From: Apodospora peruviana | Lineage: Eukaryota; Ascomycota; Sordariomycetes; Sordariales; Lasiosphaeriaceae | Assembly: GCA_033439685.1 (NCBI GenBank) | Contig: JAUEDM010000008.1 | Location: 496,001-560,000 of the forward strand | Direction of reading: 5' to 3' | DNA: 64,000 nt | Shown here: positions 1 through 11,105 of the stretch, piece after piece | Numbering within the stretch: the first letter of the stretch is position 1 | How the letters are laid out: every line of letters begins with the position of its first letter | Notes under the pieces: generated by a model | The model's input: the letters and a program-made list of their open reading frames with translations, nothing else | Database searches by the model: none | Told to the model about the DNA's origin: nothing | Made by a program: the position numbers and the translations under genes

Positions 1-826
1 ACATGCCGCTGAGAGGATGGAGGCCTTGGCCACGGGTTGATGCAGGTGAGCCACCAGAGGACGAGAAGAAGGAGAACGGAGTGGTGTAAATCCTTCGGAG
101 CGATGGGGGTAGGTGTTGCTGTATTGTTATCCAACGCCGGTAAGGTCCCGAATGACCGCACCGGATGATCGAGAGCATAAAGGGACACGGGATCTACAGA
201 GCAAGTTTTATAGATTTTGATGGCGTTGGCGCTGTGTAGCTGAACCACCAACAAAGTATCCATTCCAGCATGTAGACCTGATCAATAACTCCAGGATCAG
301 TAATCAAATGTGTCGAAATGGTAATCATGTCAAGCCGTGACTTCCTCGCGAAGGTGTTTCATTCCCTTAGCTACTGATTTAAGTGCCTACTTAGGGTAAT
401 TATCTAGTCTTTCTTCCCGTCTGGGGAATACTGATTACTGTGTAGTGGTATCACGGCCCAAAACAACCTAACGTTACTGTTTCAAGTGACGTGAGACTGC
501 GTAGAAACTAGAAACATCACTTCCTTGGTACCTAGTCACTATGAATCATTCTGACTGGTAGGCACTGGTAAGGTAGTCGGACTGCTACGGAGTTCGGTAT
601 CACTGCATGTGCGGGGAGGATCCGAGTGCTACCGACCCCTACAGGGTACAGTGCAACATGACTGTTATCGCCGGCCGGCTTAGCTTCAAGAGCCGCCTGA
701 AAAAATATACCTATATTAGTAGGTAGTCTCTGTCTGCACCAGTAACCACTCTCCTCTCATTACCGTCTTGCACATCAAGCTCCATTCTGCGAAATTAAAG
801 CGGCACTCAATAAGATCAAAGATAAA
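1..826. other. Intergenic, no gene seen
   Basis: No ORF with recognisable content on either strand. The right end is the presumed promoter and 5' UTR of the ABM-domain gene that starts at 827. The left end is cut by the window. Confidence 0.5.
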
Positions 827-1235
827 ATGGCCGCCGACAACGCCTCAATCATGGACAAGATCCCCGACGTCCCACAGGACGAATTCACCGTCTACGGCAC
901 TGTAAGCAAATCCATATTACCTTAATCAATTCCACCCCCTTTCATTTCATTCGAGGTTAATTGTGAGGTGATAGGTCTACGCCTTCCCAGAACACGCCGA
1001 CGCGCTCGAGGCCGTCTACACTGCAAGCACGCGCCAGGCAGCATCCGAGGAGGGCATCATCTACTACTGCATCTCCAGAGACCCCGACGACCGCGACGTC
1101 TTCCACTTCTTTGAGCGGTACTCGGGGAGGAAAGCGTTTGAGGCGCACGTGAGCACGCCGCTTATGGTTCAGTTGTTTAAGGATAAGTATATCAAGGAGG
1201 TGAAGGCGAGGTTCGCGAAACCGATTATGCCATAA
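827..1235 (+). CDS. Antibiotic biosynthesis monooxygenase (ABM) domain protein
   Basis: Two exons, 827-901 and 975-1235, joined by a GT-AG intron (GTAAGC to ATAG), give a 111-residue protein. The reading frame runs cleanly across the junction (VYGT then VYAFPEHADAL). The features are those of the dimeric alpha/beta-barrel ABM fold: a first strand (FTVYGTVYAF), a helix (HADALEAVYTASTRQ), a central strand with IIYYCISRD and FHFFERYSG, and a terminal helix around KAFEAHVSTPLMVQLF. Length is typical of single-domain ABM proteins (about 100 residues). Family members include small monooxygenases and dimeric helper proteins, so the substrate cannot be inferred. There is no signal peptide, so it is probably cytosolic. 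The next gene, hemerythrin-like, lies 1.3 kb away and is not obviously linked. Confidence 0.85.
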
Positions 1236-2564
1236 CCGTGCCCACACCTAGCGCGATTGGGCTGTTTGGCGGTGAGAGACTATTTACGGGGTTACCGGGC
1301 TTGAGGGTCTTTCCTTTTCTCGGAAGCTTTCATGGCTTGCATATTTCGATTCGATGTGGTAATGGATTGATCAGTTACGTAGATGGAAAAGCAAAACAGA
1401 AAGCGTTCTCGCCGTGCTGTACCTTTTTTGTGCTGGCTTGGCGTCCCAACCTGACGGGTCTAATGTGCGTGGCGGTGGCTGTGGTTTAATAGTTCAGATT
1501 CTGAGATTCAGTGGATGTCAGACAGCCAGCCCTACCTTGATTATGCCGCAGTGTTGCAGGCGTGGGATTCGATGAGATCCAAGCACTGCCATCAGCCTAC
1601 CCACCTCCCTATTCCGGAAAGCTGGGAGAAAGCAAAAGGGATCGCTAACCCCGGTGGCTGGTGTTATTGGCGCCACATGGAACAATCTTTCCGGGCCTCT
1701 CACATGCTCTCTGGGTCCCAGGCATTTCTCGCTTGGGTCCGGTTGTGATTGGGGCTGGTTTGGCTTCTGTGGCTCTGGACAAGTAAGATAGCTGTGCGAC
1801 GTGAAATCCAGTGAATCGCCAACTGAGCTGACTGCTGAACTGAACAGGGGAACTGGATGCGTGCCACGTTTCTTTCCATCATCCGCCCCCGGAAATTTTG
1901 GCCGACTGTACCCAACGACGCGCCGGACTGCGAAAGGATTCAGAAGAACGAGCAACACCACACGATTCCCTCTTCTTTCTTCTTTCTCCCTTACGATCCC
2001 GTCTGGGTAATTAGCTCGTATAAGTACCGAGTATCTATGGCGTGTAGAGTACTTGATATGCTGTAGCTGATGTTCTATGGTGTGTCAGGTACGGCTCTGG
2101 TACCTTTGTAGCAGCTTCTCACAGTTCGTGTTGTGGCGCAGCAGCTGGCACTGCTCACAACAAGCGCCCAGGACACCCCCCGTATCACGATTCAGCATAG
2201 CATTGGCTTACGCCTTCCGACAGCATCGTGTCCTTGTCGTAACGGCCGCTCCGCGGCCGCTTCTTTTTGGCATCCGAGCTGTCACAATCTCATTTGTTGA
2301 CTTACATCCATCGCACAGAATCCTGAATTTGGTTGTCCGAGATGTGAGCAAAATCGTCTAATATTGCACCCAGCCCTACAAGGGGCATGGGATCTCTTTG
2401 TTCTGGATTTCATTTTAAATGATAGACGACTCCCTTACAAAGGATCACCGAGCTCTTGCTTGCTTCCTCATACTAATTCCTCTACTTTTCTCATACAACC
2501 GAACGCATTTCTATTCAGCGCCTGATACCCAGTGATACCCTATCTCTATTCTTGTTCCGTCACG
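1236..2564. other. Intergenic, no gene supported
   Basis: Short overlapping ORFs on both strands look like chance ORFs, with no domain or signal peptide. The last 150 bases, pyrimidine-rich (ctatctctattcttgttcc), are the likely promoter and leader of the hemerythrin-like gene. Confidence 0.5.
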
Positions 2565-3479
2565 ATGCCTACTCCAGTCTACGCCGACCACCCCTTCTCT
2601 CTCATCGAGAGCCCGCTGTATCGGCAGAAGAAGGAGAGCGGAAACACCGATGTATGATACAAATATCTCTTACTACCAAACTGGCAGCACTCAACTCACA
2701 CATGCTTCTCACCAGGCCGACGCCATTCTCTACTGCGCATCCGAGATGTGCCACATCCACGGCCTGATCATCCGCTGGCTCAACTCGATCTACCTCCAAG
2801 CGCCGCACATCAAGCCCGCCGACGAGAAGCCCTTCCTGCAATACATGGCCGGCTGGCATCAGCTGATCCACCTCCACCACCACGAGGAGGAAGAAGATTT
2901 CTTCCCTTGGGTGGAGGAGTTGACCGGCGTCAAGGACATCATGGAGGGCAACGTGCAGCAGCACCAGGCCTTCCATGGTGGCCTGGACAAGTTCATCACG
3001 TACGTCAAGGACGTGCAGGCCGGCAAGGAAACGTATGACGGCAAGAAGGTCGTCAAGATTATTGACGAGTTCGGCGCAATCCTGGCGCAGCATCTGGCGG
3101 ACGAGATTCCCACTTTGCTTGGTCTAAAGGAGTACGGCGAGGAGAAGTTCAAGACCATGAAGGAAAGGTTTGACGCCATGGGGCAGCGCAGTATGGTTAG
3201 TACTACCTAAACCTCACTCACATACGACAATAAAATGCGTGTTGCTGACAGCCACTTTTTGGGGATTAACAGGCATCGTGTTCATTTCGCATCCTGACAG
3301 CCGCGTTTGCAAATATCGACGTCCACTTCGAAGATGACATCTGGAGCCAATGGCCCCCTGCGCCTGGCGTCGTCAAGTTCTTGATCCGGAACGTCTCGTG
3401 GAAGATGAACTCGGATGTTACCAAGTTTGGTGCGGTTGACAAGTCTGGGAAATTGCAGCCCCTTTATGCGGTCGCTTGA
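2565..3479 (+). CDS. Hemerythrin-like (HHE cation-binding) domain protein
   Basis: Three exons (2565-2651, 2716-3195, 3273-3479) encode 257 residues. Donors are GTATGA and GTTAGT and acceptors are CCAG and ACAG; exon lengths of 87, 480 and 207 nt all preserve frame. The HHE signature is clear: an early histidine helix (MCHIHGLIIRW), then HQLIHLHHHEEEEDFFPWVEEL, then QQHQAFHGGLDKF and a later LAQHLADEIPTLL. These give the repeated His and Glu ligands of a four-helix-bundle di-iron site. In fungi such stand-alone proteins are linked to oxygen, iron or nitric-oxide handling, but the role here is unknown. No signal peptide or transmembrane segment, so probably cytosolic. The C-terminal exon (WSQWPPAPGVVKFLIRNV) is a tail outside the bundle, commonly seen in ascomycete homologues. 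Confidence 0.9.
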
Positions 3480-4165
3480 GGGTAGAAGGTCGGCGAGCGC
3501 TCTACTTCCCTCCACAGTTATTGTTCACCGGATTTAATTTGCACATATGGGTTGTTTTTCCTTTCTTGCGGGTTTGAGGAGTTCAAAAGGGAAACATACC
3601 AGGACCTGTATATACAACTACTGAACAGAGTGTGATACTATTTAATATAATGGGACATGGGCAATACATAGGTATAATTGGACGGAATGTTCCACCACCG
3701 CCGCACTGGCACTTACTTGGGGGCTTCTAGAAGCCCCTTACTAAACCCCCAAGGACCTTGGGGGCCCGGAATACGCTTGAGGCGAATGCGGCAGTTAATC
3801 AACTCGGCATCCAGATTCCGGCACCGGATTGGCGGCACAGACGACATCTACAGTTACAGTTGGGGGCTGTGCCTGCAACTGCGGGACGATCGGCAGCCGA
3901 AAGATAATTGTAGCCTAGATCGGTGTCTATCCCTTTTTCTTCATTTGCCTGCCGAAGAGTCTCCGCGTATTCCGAATACCTGAGCACTACCTTACCTATA
4001 CGCTACCTGCCATCTCACCTCAGTCAAGAATGCTCCACGTCTTTTCTAAGAATGCGAAACCGGCTGTATAGTCCGAGACAGGCAAATGCCAACGGTGATG
4101 CACCATATCTCTCCGTACCAAGAAAAACGGAGAGGCAACATCTAAGCTAGTACAAGACACCCAAG
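3480..4165. other. Intergenic, no gene supported
   Basis: Nothing convincing. Around 3721-3765 there is a short self-complementary stretch (gggggcttctagaagcccc, then ccaaggaccttggggg), a local inverted repeat of unknown meaning. The right part is the presumed promoter of the DUF3176 gene. Confidence 0.45.
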
Positions 4166-6130
4166 ATGTACTGGCGGATATCCGACGACAATGAGAGTGT
4201 TCAGTCTCGGTCAGAAGCAGAAAAGAACACCAATCCCGAGTTGAACCGAAAAAGAATCTCCCCATGGCGCATCTGGCGTGTCGAGATCTTCTGCGTGCTC
4301 GGGAGTACATTATGTCTAATTGGTAAAGACACCAATATCTCCCAACCACGGTCAAATCAAACTGATTCATCCATGCAGCAATGGTCGCCCTCCTCCGCGT
4401 CGTGGACGGCAAACCCATAATGCCCCATCTTCGCCTAAACACCATCGTCGCCGTCCTCGCAACAACCGCAAAAGCGCTCTTCATGGTTCCCCTGACCGAA
4501 GCACTTGGCCAGTGGAAATGGAACTGGTTCTACCGGCGACCGCGATCAGTCGCCTGGTTCCAGGTCTTTGATGGCGCGAGCCGCAACACCCTCGGCTCTT
4601 TAGACCTCGTCGTGCAGCTCGGCCTCCGGCACATAGCGACTTTCGGCGCCGCCGCCTCGGTGATGAGCATCTTCATGTCGCTTGCTACGCAAGAAGCGGT
4701 AGCCTATGGGTCGAAACTGGCGCCCGACTCTAGTGCCCAGTCCTGGGTGAAAGCCGCCACGTTTTTGGATATGAACGCGCATACGCACAGGGATGTTGTG
4801 GACGGCCAGATGATTGACCGGGTACTTCAGGACACGATTATTGGACTCGATCGCAGTGCAGACTTAAACAGGATCCCGTTTTGTCCGTCGACGAACTGTA
4901 CTTTTCCGCTGTTTAACTCGACTTCGCTTTGTGTTAAGTCGGCGGATATTTCTTCGTCGCTGGAGGTTCACAGACTGACTGGCGTTGATATCCCCTGGAC
5001 CGTCAGTTTGCCTAAACCGCATAACCTGATATCTGGGCTCAATGTCTCGCTCTCGTCTGACGTGCTGTCCGTCATCATTCCGCAGGGCATGCGATACGCC
5101 TCCCCGATTAACAGATCTGTCGCTTTTGGGGCGGATTCGGGGCCGTACCGAGCTGGGATTTTAAATCTCGCCGTCATTCTACCCAATATACCGGACACTG
5201 ATGATGCCGGCAATCCAAGTATCTCGGCCTACGAGTACCTGTTTCACTCATGCGTCAACACATATAATGTTACGGTATTTAACAGCAACACCTCGATCGG
5301 AGTGACCGCGTCATATTCTGAGCCGCGACATACGGCTGCGCATGAAAGGCCAGGCGGACCACTTCTTTGCAACACCAACTTGAACAACGATAGCAACAGT
5401 AGTCGGGCATCCAGCTGTCAGATGCGCAAAGGTCATGCACCATCCGGCTCGATAGATATTTCTTTCGACAATCCTACGGGTAACAGCGCCAACCAGAATC
5501 TTACCGTCTTCTGGATGAGTCAAGAAATGATGGTTTCTGTGGCCAACACGCTGAACCAGTACCTGTCTGGTTGGGTATACGTCACGGGCAACGCGTCTGT
5601 TGGTTCTGGGGAGGGCGCAGTTGGGTCGATTCTTTTTTCGGCTGGTGATAAAGATGGACGGCTGAATGCTGCCAGGAATTTCACGACGAATATCAATAAT
5701 CTGTAAGTTTCAATTCCATCCGCGTCAAAACAGTGAGGATAACTTACACCGGCTGCTGTGAGACAGATTCTTACAATGGAGCGGCACGCGGGGCGTGAAG
5801 GGGACGACGTGGAACAACGTGACGGTTGTCGAGGTGCGCTGGAGCTGGCTCAGTTTTCTCGCCGTGGAGATCGTCCTGGTGATGACTTTCTTAGGGGCGA
5901 CTATTGTTGCTACTGATAGGTTGGGCGTGAAGGTGTGGAAGAACTCGGTGTTTGCGGCTATGCTTGCGCTTGATCAGGAATCAAGGGTGACCATGATGGA
6001 TGGCAATATCCCGAATGTGAGGCTTTTGGATGATAAGTTGGTCCATTTTGTGGAAGGAAACGAGGGCGGAGGATGCAACGAGGGAGAAAGGATAAATTTG
6101 GGGTTTAAAATGGGATATACTTGGACGTAG
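4166..6130 (+). CDS. DUF3176 family integral membrane protein
   Basis: Three exons (4166-4322, 4379-5702, 5767-6130) keep frame and give 614 residues. Introns are GTAAAG to GCAG and GTAAGT to ACAG. The N-terminus matches the DUF3176 architecture: a charged start, WRIWRVEIFCVLGSTLCLI with AMVALLRVVDGKP, then HLRLNTIVAVLATTAKALF, and the family-typical RPRSVAWFQVFDGASR. Two or three helices near residues 40-150 are followed by a long, Ser/Thr/Asn-rich extracytoplasmic region with many N-glycosylation sites (NST, NVT, NLT) and paired cysteines. A final helix (WSWLSFLAVEIVLVMTFLGATIVA) and a short cytosolic tail close the protein. The function of the family is unknown. It is common in multiple copies in Pezizomycotina and is presumably in the plasma membrane. 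Confidence 0.87.
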
Positions 6131-6586
6131 AGTGTAGAACCAGATGCATGTAAACTTGGACGGCGAAGTCTTTGTATCTTGCAAATTGACTCATAAAGCG
6201 AGCCCCGACACCAAGAAGCAACAAGCGAACTTGATAGCCAAAACTCAAAACGACCTCAATCAGTTGGATAGGTAGGTGCAGAGTTTTCCAACTTTTATCT
6301 TTTTCTATACCTTTTGTTTTCCCCTTTCTCTTTTCCGTACACGACACGTACAGAGTGATGTGGGCCAAGCTTTTACATGCATCCTCCATTTGGGGAACCT
6401 TAAATGCTTCCTAACAAACCCAGATTTTGAGCGGTCTGACTCTTCAACTCTCAGATATAAACCCGAAAATCCCACCTTCGACCGCACAAACCAGATCAAC
6501 CTCCATCCTCACACATTCCATTCCTCAAAAGGCCACCTCACAAATTCAACTCAACCACTAATGATCACCAACCATTCGCCAACAAA
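6131..6586. other. Intergenic with promoter-like pyrimidine tract
   Basis: No gene. 6270-6345 is strongly pyrimidine-rich (ttttctataccttttg, cccctttctcttttcc), and 6480-6586 is A/C-rich, as in many fungal leaders just before an ATG. It is presumably the promoter of the hydrolase at 6587. Confidence 0.45.
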
Positions 6587-7594
6587 ATGGCAACAACATC
6601 CCCACACAATCCAGATGATCGAGGATATGAGTCGACACGACCAGATGCATCAACCATCCCACAGAGACCGTACATCGTCGGCTCTCGGCACGGTCACGCT
6701 CAAACGCACACAATTATCATCCTGCACGGCCGCGACGCCGAATCAGCTGAAAGCTTCGCCGGCGAGTTGTTTGAGAGCGAAGCCTCCACCGCCTCCGTAC
6801 CACCAGGACAACCCACCTCCTCCGTATCACAAACGCCCTCAAATCACACAGAACAGCCACAGTCGGATCCGAGCAGCAGCAACAGCGGCCGCACACTTTT
6901 GGATCTGTTTCCGACCGTGCGGTGGGTGTTTCCCAGCTCGGCGGCGCTCGAAGCCGAGCGGTTTGGTGGTGCGGTACTCAATCAATGGTTCGACATGTGG
7001 TCAACGGACAACCCGGATGAACGAACAGAAATACAAATCCCTGGACTGAGACAGAGCATCGCCGATATTTTGGACCTGATTCAGGAAGAGGAGACGCTTT
7101 TGGACGGGAGGAGGGACAGGATCTTTTTGGGCGGGATCAGTCAGGGCTTTGCGACGGCCGTGTCGGCGTATTTGGCTGACGGACGCAGTATGGGAGGGCT
7201 GATTGGGCTGTGCAGCTGGATGCCTTGTGCGGGTGTTGTTGACGAAATTCTTGGTGCCAGTGCAGCATCATCGTCATTGCCTAATAATGGAAAAGAACGT
7301 GAAACTGTGGATGCGGTCGTTCGAGCCCTGCGGAAGCTGTATTTTGGAGAGACGACCGAGGGGCGCCAAACAACACCTGTCGAGCCGACGCCTGTGTTTC
7401 TGGGCCATGCGGCAGATGATACGGTTGTTTCGATCGACAACGGGTACCGGTTGTGCAAGATATTGGACCGTCTTCTCGGTCCTGGGACGGTCGATTGGTA
7501 CGAGTATGAGGACGGTGGGCATTGGGTGAACGAACCTCAGGGGGTGGATGATATGGTTGCGTTTCTCAGGGCAAATATGGGTGAGATTCTGTAG
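6587..7594 (+). CDS. Acyl-protein thioesterase / carboxylesterase-like serine hydrolase
   Basis: Single exon, 335 residues. The start follows an A-rich leader (acaaaATGgca). The alpha/beta-hydrolase pattern of the phospholipase/carboxylesterase (APT1-like) family is complete: strand and oxyanion region HTIIILHGRD at 41-50, the VFPSS segment at 114-118, nucleophile elbow GGISQG with Ser185, catalytic Asp in GHAADDTV (Asp278), and catalytic His in GGHW (His312). Family members hydrolyse acyl thioesters on S-acylated proteins, or small esters. This protein is longer than human APT1 (about 230 residues) because of a Ser/Pro/Thr-rich insert at about 60-100 and an acidic loop, a form frequent in fungal paralogues whose substrates are unknown. 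No signal peptide; probably cytosolic. Confidence 0.85.
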   Translation: MATTSPHNPDDRGYESTRPDASTIPQRPYIVGSRHGHAQTHTIIILHGRDAESAESFAGELFESEASTASVPPGQPTSSVSQTPSNHTEQPQSDPSSSNSGRTLLDLFPTVRWVFPSSAALEAERFGGAVLNQWFDMWSTDNPDERTEIQIPGLRQSIADILDLIQEEETLLDGRRDRIFLGGISQGFATAVSAYLADGRSMGGLIGLCSWMPCAGVVDEILGASAASSSLPNNGKERETVDAVVRALRKLYFGETTEGRQTTPVEPTPVFLGHAADDTVVSIDNGYRLCKILDRLLGPGTVDWYEYEDGGHWVNEPQGVDDMVAFLRANMGEIL

Positions 7595-7741
7595 AAGTCA
7601 ACTTCTTTTTAACGAGCACATAATAGTAATGAATATGCACAGACAAGCAGAGTGACAGAACATGATGAATGAGTGTATCGACAATAAAATGTGAAAAACA
7701 AAAAGCAAAAAACGAATGGAGGTGTGAACCGCCGGGAATTG

Positions 7742-7810
7742 AGCCCGACGTGGGGTCGAACCCACAACCTTGAAATTAAGAGTCTCACGCTCTACCGATC
7801 TGGCGGAGAT
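7742..7810 (-). pseudogene. Degenerate tRNA-Lys(CTT)
   Basis: On the minus strand the 3' two-thirds of a lysine tRNA is recognisable: the D-arm remainder GGTAGAGCG, an anticodon arm TGAGA-CTCTTAA-TTTCA with CTT at the anticodon position, and a T-arm GTGGGTTCGACCCCAC. Defects: the T loop is one base short (six instead of seven), and the 5' acceptor strand that should pair with GTCGGGC is replaced by an unrelated CATCTCCGCC. I therefore call it a broken copy. Coordinates of the 5' end are approximate. Confidence 0.7.
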
Positions 7811-7969
7811 GTTATATAGTTATCTACATGGGAGAATTTCGTGGGACGAAAGTCTTACCGAGCTACTTGTTGGCCTGTGCGTTTTCTTGCCCAACTCTCC
7901 TCCGGAAAGTAGGGTACAACAACATAGGGGTGGCTCTGAGGGACAGGAAAGGCGTAAAATCACACGAGG

Positions 7970-8560
7970 CTAGAAAGACTGCCTCTTAACTAGACAGTCT
8001 ACAACCATGCTGGATTTCAAATACGACCATATCACACAATTCGTGTTCCAAGTACTCGAAAAGCCATGGCTACAGCTGCAGCACAGTTCATCACTGAAGG
8101 CGGGTGACCTTCGACTGGCCACCAGCCGGCAAGCCATGCGAGACGTAGTATAAGGTCGTCGGCGACATCGCAACTGCGACTCAGCCGCCCCAAATAACCC
8201 TGCACGGAGGACCTGGTGCCGGCCATGAGTATATGATACGGCTGGCCGATCTCTGGAAGACGCACGGTATTTCTGTCGTGCTGTATGGCCAAGTCGGCTG
8301 CGCGCGCTCACGTAGTAGGGCATCCCGCGGAGGGTGAAGTTAGACTCAGCTAGCCGTGGGAGGTACACAAGCTGGGAAATTGCAGGTATCATAACGAGCA
8401 CACGTAGGGAAAGGAAGAAGATGGCCGTTATGCGTGTGCTGAGCGCGACGTTAAGTGGCGCGAGGATAAAAATGGGTACTATGACCAAGACCCCATCGGT
8501 TGCTATGTTTGTGATGGCTATGTATCTGAAGATGGTGATCTATGTGAAACTGGGACCGTC
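7970..8560 (-). pseudogene. Relic of a SAT4/Pth11-like integral membrane protein
   Basis: Reading the minus strand from about 8560, a continuous frame gives hydrophobic helices in the order of fungal rhodopsin-like (SAT4) proteins: IFRYIAITNIATDGVLVIVP, then ILAPLNVALSTRITAIFFLS, then a helix ending in ISQLVYLPRLAESNFTL. The last motif (VYLP near the end of a helix after a basic patch) is characteristic of that family as I know it. No start codon, upstream helices or downstream helices follow; after about 8310 the frame turns into non-conserved sequence. It is most likely a truncated fragment. An unrelated membrane protein cannot be excluded. Confidence 0.45.
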
Positions 8561-9207
8561 AGATTCACGAAAAGAGTAAGCAAGGCTATACGAGCGGGTG
8601 GAGGAAGCGCCATTCCTGCTCAACTCCAGAGCTGGAAAAGGGGAGAGAGAGCAGAGCTGAAGGAGGGCAGCCTCGAGACGGCAACGATTTCGCAGTGTCG
8701 TCCAAGACAACCCACTTGGGCCAGTGCCTTGTATGTTTCGAATTATTGCCGTGGCCAACCTATGAATTGCAACGTTTAGATGATGCAATGCGGGCTGCGA
8801 ACCGGAGCTGTAACTCCCAATCCTTCACCCAAATCCCGTCCCTCAAATTCGGTGAGCGCAAACCGACCAACGGGTAGCTATCCTTGTTATGCTGTGGAAC
8901 CCCAAACTGACATGCTACATGATACCTTGCATTAGACTACTCCTCCGGGCGCTCGCACCGGCCCCACATAGCCGTCGCGGACATCAAACTGCCTCGCTCT
9001 CCCCCAGACTAATACGAGGTTCTGACTCACAGGCCGGGACCGTCTTCACTAAGATCACCTATCTGTGGTAAGACGTTGGGTTTTGATGAGGTCTTTATAC
9101 TGTGCTGCCAGGAGTATAAGAAGAGGTACCCGTAGATGATTCGAGCTCATGTTAAACAGCCTATCCACACCCTATTATCCTCTGAGAGCTCAATCCCCCT
9201 TTACAAT
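8561..9207. other. Intergenic, no gene supported
   Basis: Only short chance ORFs. The final about 100 bases include tataagaagagg and a CT-rich leader before the DUF2855 start at 9208. Confidence 0.45.
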
Positions 9208-10467
9208 ATGTCTGAAGTCCCCCAGATCCAGATCCTAGATAAGAAGAATTACTTCACCCAAGCACTCGTCTCACTCCCAGATGCCTTACCTCTTCCGCCA
9301 CTGAAGGCTTCCTCGCTTCGAATCAGGACAGTAGTGCTCACCATCTCCCTTAACACTGTAGCAAACGCCACCAAAAGCGCGGTTCTATCCTCATGGACCG
9401 TCCACCCACTACCCAGCAGCACGCCAGCGCCGTACAATGACGCCTCCAAATACGGCCGCATCAACAGCTGGGGCTACGGGCAAGTCGCCGAGTCAACATT
9501 TCCAGGTGTGAGCAAAGACGCATACGTCTACGGCTATCTCCCAATCGGGACCCTGCCCTTCGATATCACGGTGGAAACCAGGCCCGGGGTGCCGGGTCAC
9601 ATCTTCGCCACGGATACAGCCCGCCAGCATCTTCTGGCTACATACAACCGGTACATGGTCCACCCGGAACCAAAGCTACTGGCCGACGAGATCGCGAGCA
9701 GATCTCCCGCATTGGCCTTCGAGACCGCGTTTCGCATAATGCATGAGTCGGCCTTCGTGCTAAATGCATGGGCATACTGTCCTCGTCCTGAGCATAGCGT
9801 CCCTCTAAGCGGGCTGGATACGTCATTTAGCACCAAGGCGACAGATCTCACAGACGCGGTCGTCCTTGTGCTCGCCCCGGGCTCCAAGGTTGCGCTGGCA
9901 TTCGCTTGGATGCTACGGAACGAGCGGCATCAAGGAGGCGCCAATCCTAGGAAGATCGTCGGTGTCGCCAGTGAACATTCGGTCGACTTTGTAAAGGCCA
10001 CAGGGCTATATAACGAGACCGTCCTGACGAGCGAGGAGAACCCTGTCGAGCTTTTGAAGTCTTGGGGTGTTGCGAAAGACAAAAACCTTGTGCTCATCGA
10101 CTTTGGTGGACGTGGAGGCGCTGGTGTCAAATGGGCCTCGGCGCTAAAGCCGGTGTATCCCAAACTCGGGTTCGCCATGATCGGGGTCGAAGTCACCGAA
10201 AACTCAACTGCTGATGCCGTGAAGACGGCGATTGGGCTGGGAGGAGTGCCGTTTAACTTTTCCCAGCTGCGCGATGAAGCCATCAAGAGGACCGGAGAGG
10301 CAGAATATTTCGAGGCGGTAGATCGGTCATTGAAGGATTTCATGCAGAACCAAATTCCTGGATTCGAGGCACGATGGGAAGAGGGCATGGAGGCCGTTAT
10401 GGAGGGGTATAAGGCTTTCTGTACGTCGAGCGTTGGGTCGAATGTTGGACTTGTCTATAAAGTCTAG
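9208..10467 (+). CDS. DUF2855 family protein
   Basis: Single-exon gene of 419 residues from the ATG at 9208. An in-frame ATG at 9136 would add 24 residues of low-complexity leader, but the family normally begins with a short lead into a beta strand as here (MSEVPQIQILDKKNYFTQAL). Typical DUF2855 features are present: an early GRINSWGYGQVAESTFPGV, a central YGYLPIGTLPFDITVE segment, and a C-terminal Rossmann-like half with LVLAPGSKVALAFAWML and KNLVLIDFGGRGGAGVKWA, resembling quinone-reductase-like medium-chain dehydrogenases without a firm catalytic assignment. Function is unknown. No signal peptide. The STAND NTPase gene follows on the same strand after about 640 bp. Confidence 0.85.
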   Translation: MSEVPQIQILDKKNYFTQALVSLPDALPLPPLKASSLRIRTVVLTISLNTVANATKSAVLSSWTVHPLPSSTPAPYNDASKYGRINSWGYGQVAESTFPGVSKDAYVYGYLPIGTLPFDITVETRPGVPGHIFATDTARQHLLATYNRYMVHPEPKLLADEIASRSPALAFETAFRIMHESAFVLNAWAYCPRPEHSVPLSGLDTSFSTKATDLTDAVVLVLAPGSKVALAFAWMLRNERHQGGANPRKIVGVASEHSVDFVKATGLYNETVLTSEENPVELLKSWGVAKDKNLVLIDFGGRGGAGVKWASALKPVYPKLGFAMIGVEVTENSTADAVKTAIGLGGVPFNFSQLRDEAIKRTGEAEYFEAVDRSLKDFMQNQIPGFEARWEEGMEAVMEGYKAFCTSSVGSNVGLVYKV

Positions 10468-11105
10468 GAAATGTTGTCTCAGTTTTTATGCGAAAGAGCT
10501 CATTTTAGCATGACACGATGTCTTTGCGGGGATAAAAATGCGTCCTTTATAGCTCCATGTCAGCGGCCTGACACTAAAGCGATGGGGCTAGGGTCGAATA
10601 TGCCTCTTTCTTCAACGAAGCCACAAAACCAGAGTGCGCGGGCTTGTGTAACCAGAACACAACGTCTTGGTCTTGAATCGTGGATTGGCGAAAGAACGCG
10701 CTGGCGAACCGGAGTCTTTCGACTAGAAATGACTGAATGGGCTGAGTTCGAGATAAGATAGCGCGTTTGTTGGATGCTGTGGCGGTGTTTCCTATGGCGT
10801 CTGGGCTCACCAAGCAACTTGAGGCAAGTGCGAATGAGTGCCTCCCTTATCTGGTTCGACCCAATCGAATTGAGTCGTATCACATGACGATACCTGAAGC
10901 TGAGCCAGTCTCCAAATTCGCTCAAGATCCCGCTCTTGACTTCAATCAACCTTCTTTCAACATCAAGTCGGCTCCAAACAAGCGACTCGTAATGTCGTAA
11001 TAGCACCCCGTACATTGGGCGGCTTACCTTTCTACCCTTTTTCCACTAGTATTATGTACCTTACCTTCATCCTACCGTAGCCATCTGACAAGCACCGTCG
11101 GCACC
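10468..11105. other. Intergenic, no gene supported
   Basis: Presumed terminator region of the DUF2855 gene and promoter of the STAND gene. The short ORFs here have no recognisable content. Confidence 0.45.

Noticed and set aside
2602..3093. Minus-strand ORF over the hemerythrin-like gene
   Set aside because: Antisense of the His/Glu-rich helices, hence Val/Leu-rich; no independent evidence.
6276..7049. 257-residue ORF overlapping the thioesterase-like gene
   Set aside because: Out of frame with the catalytic motifs; His/Pro/Thr-rich low complexity.
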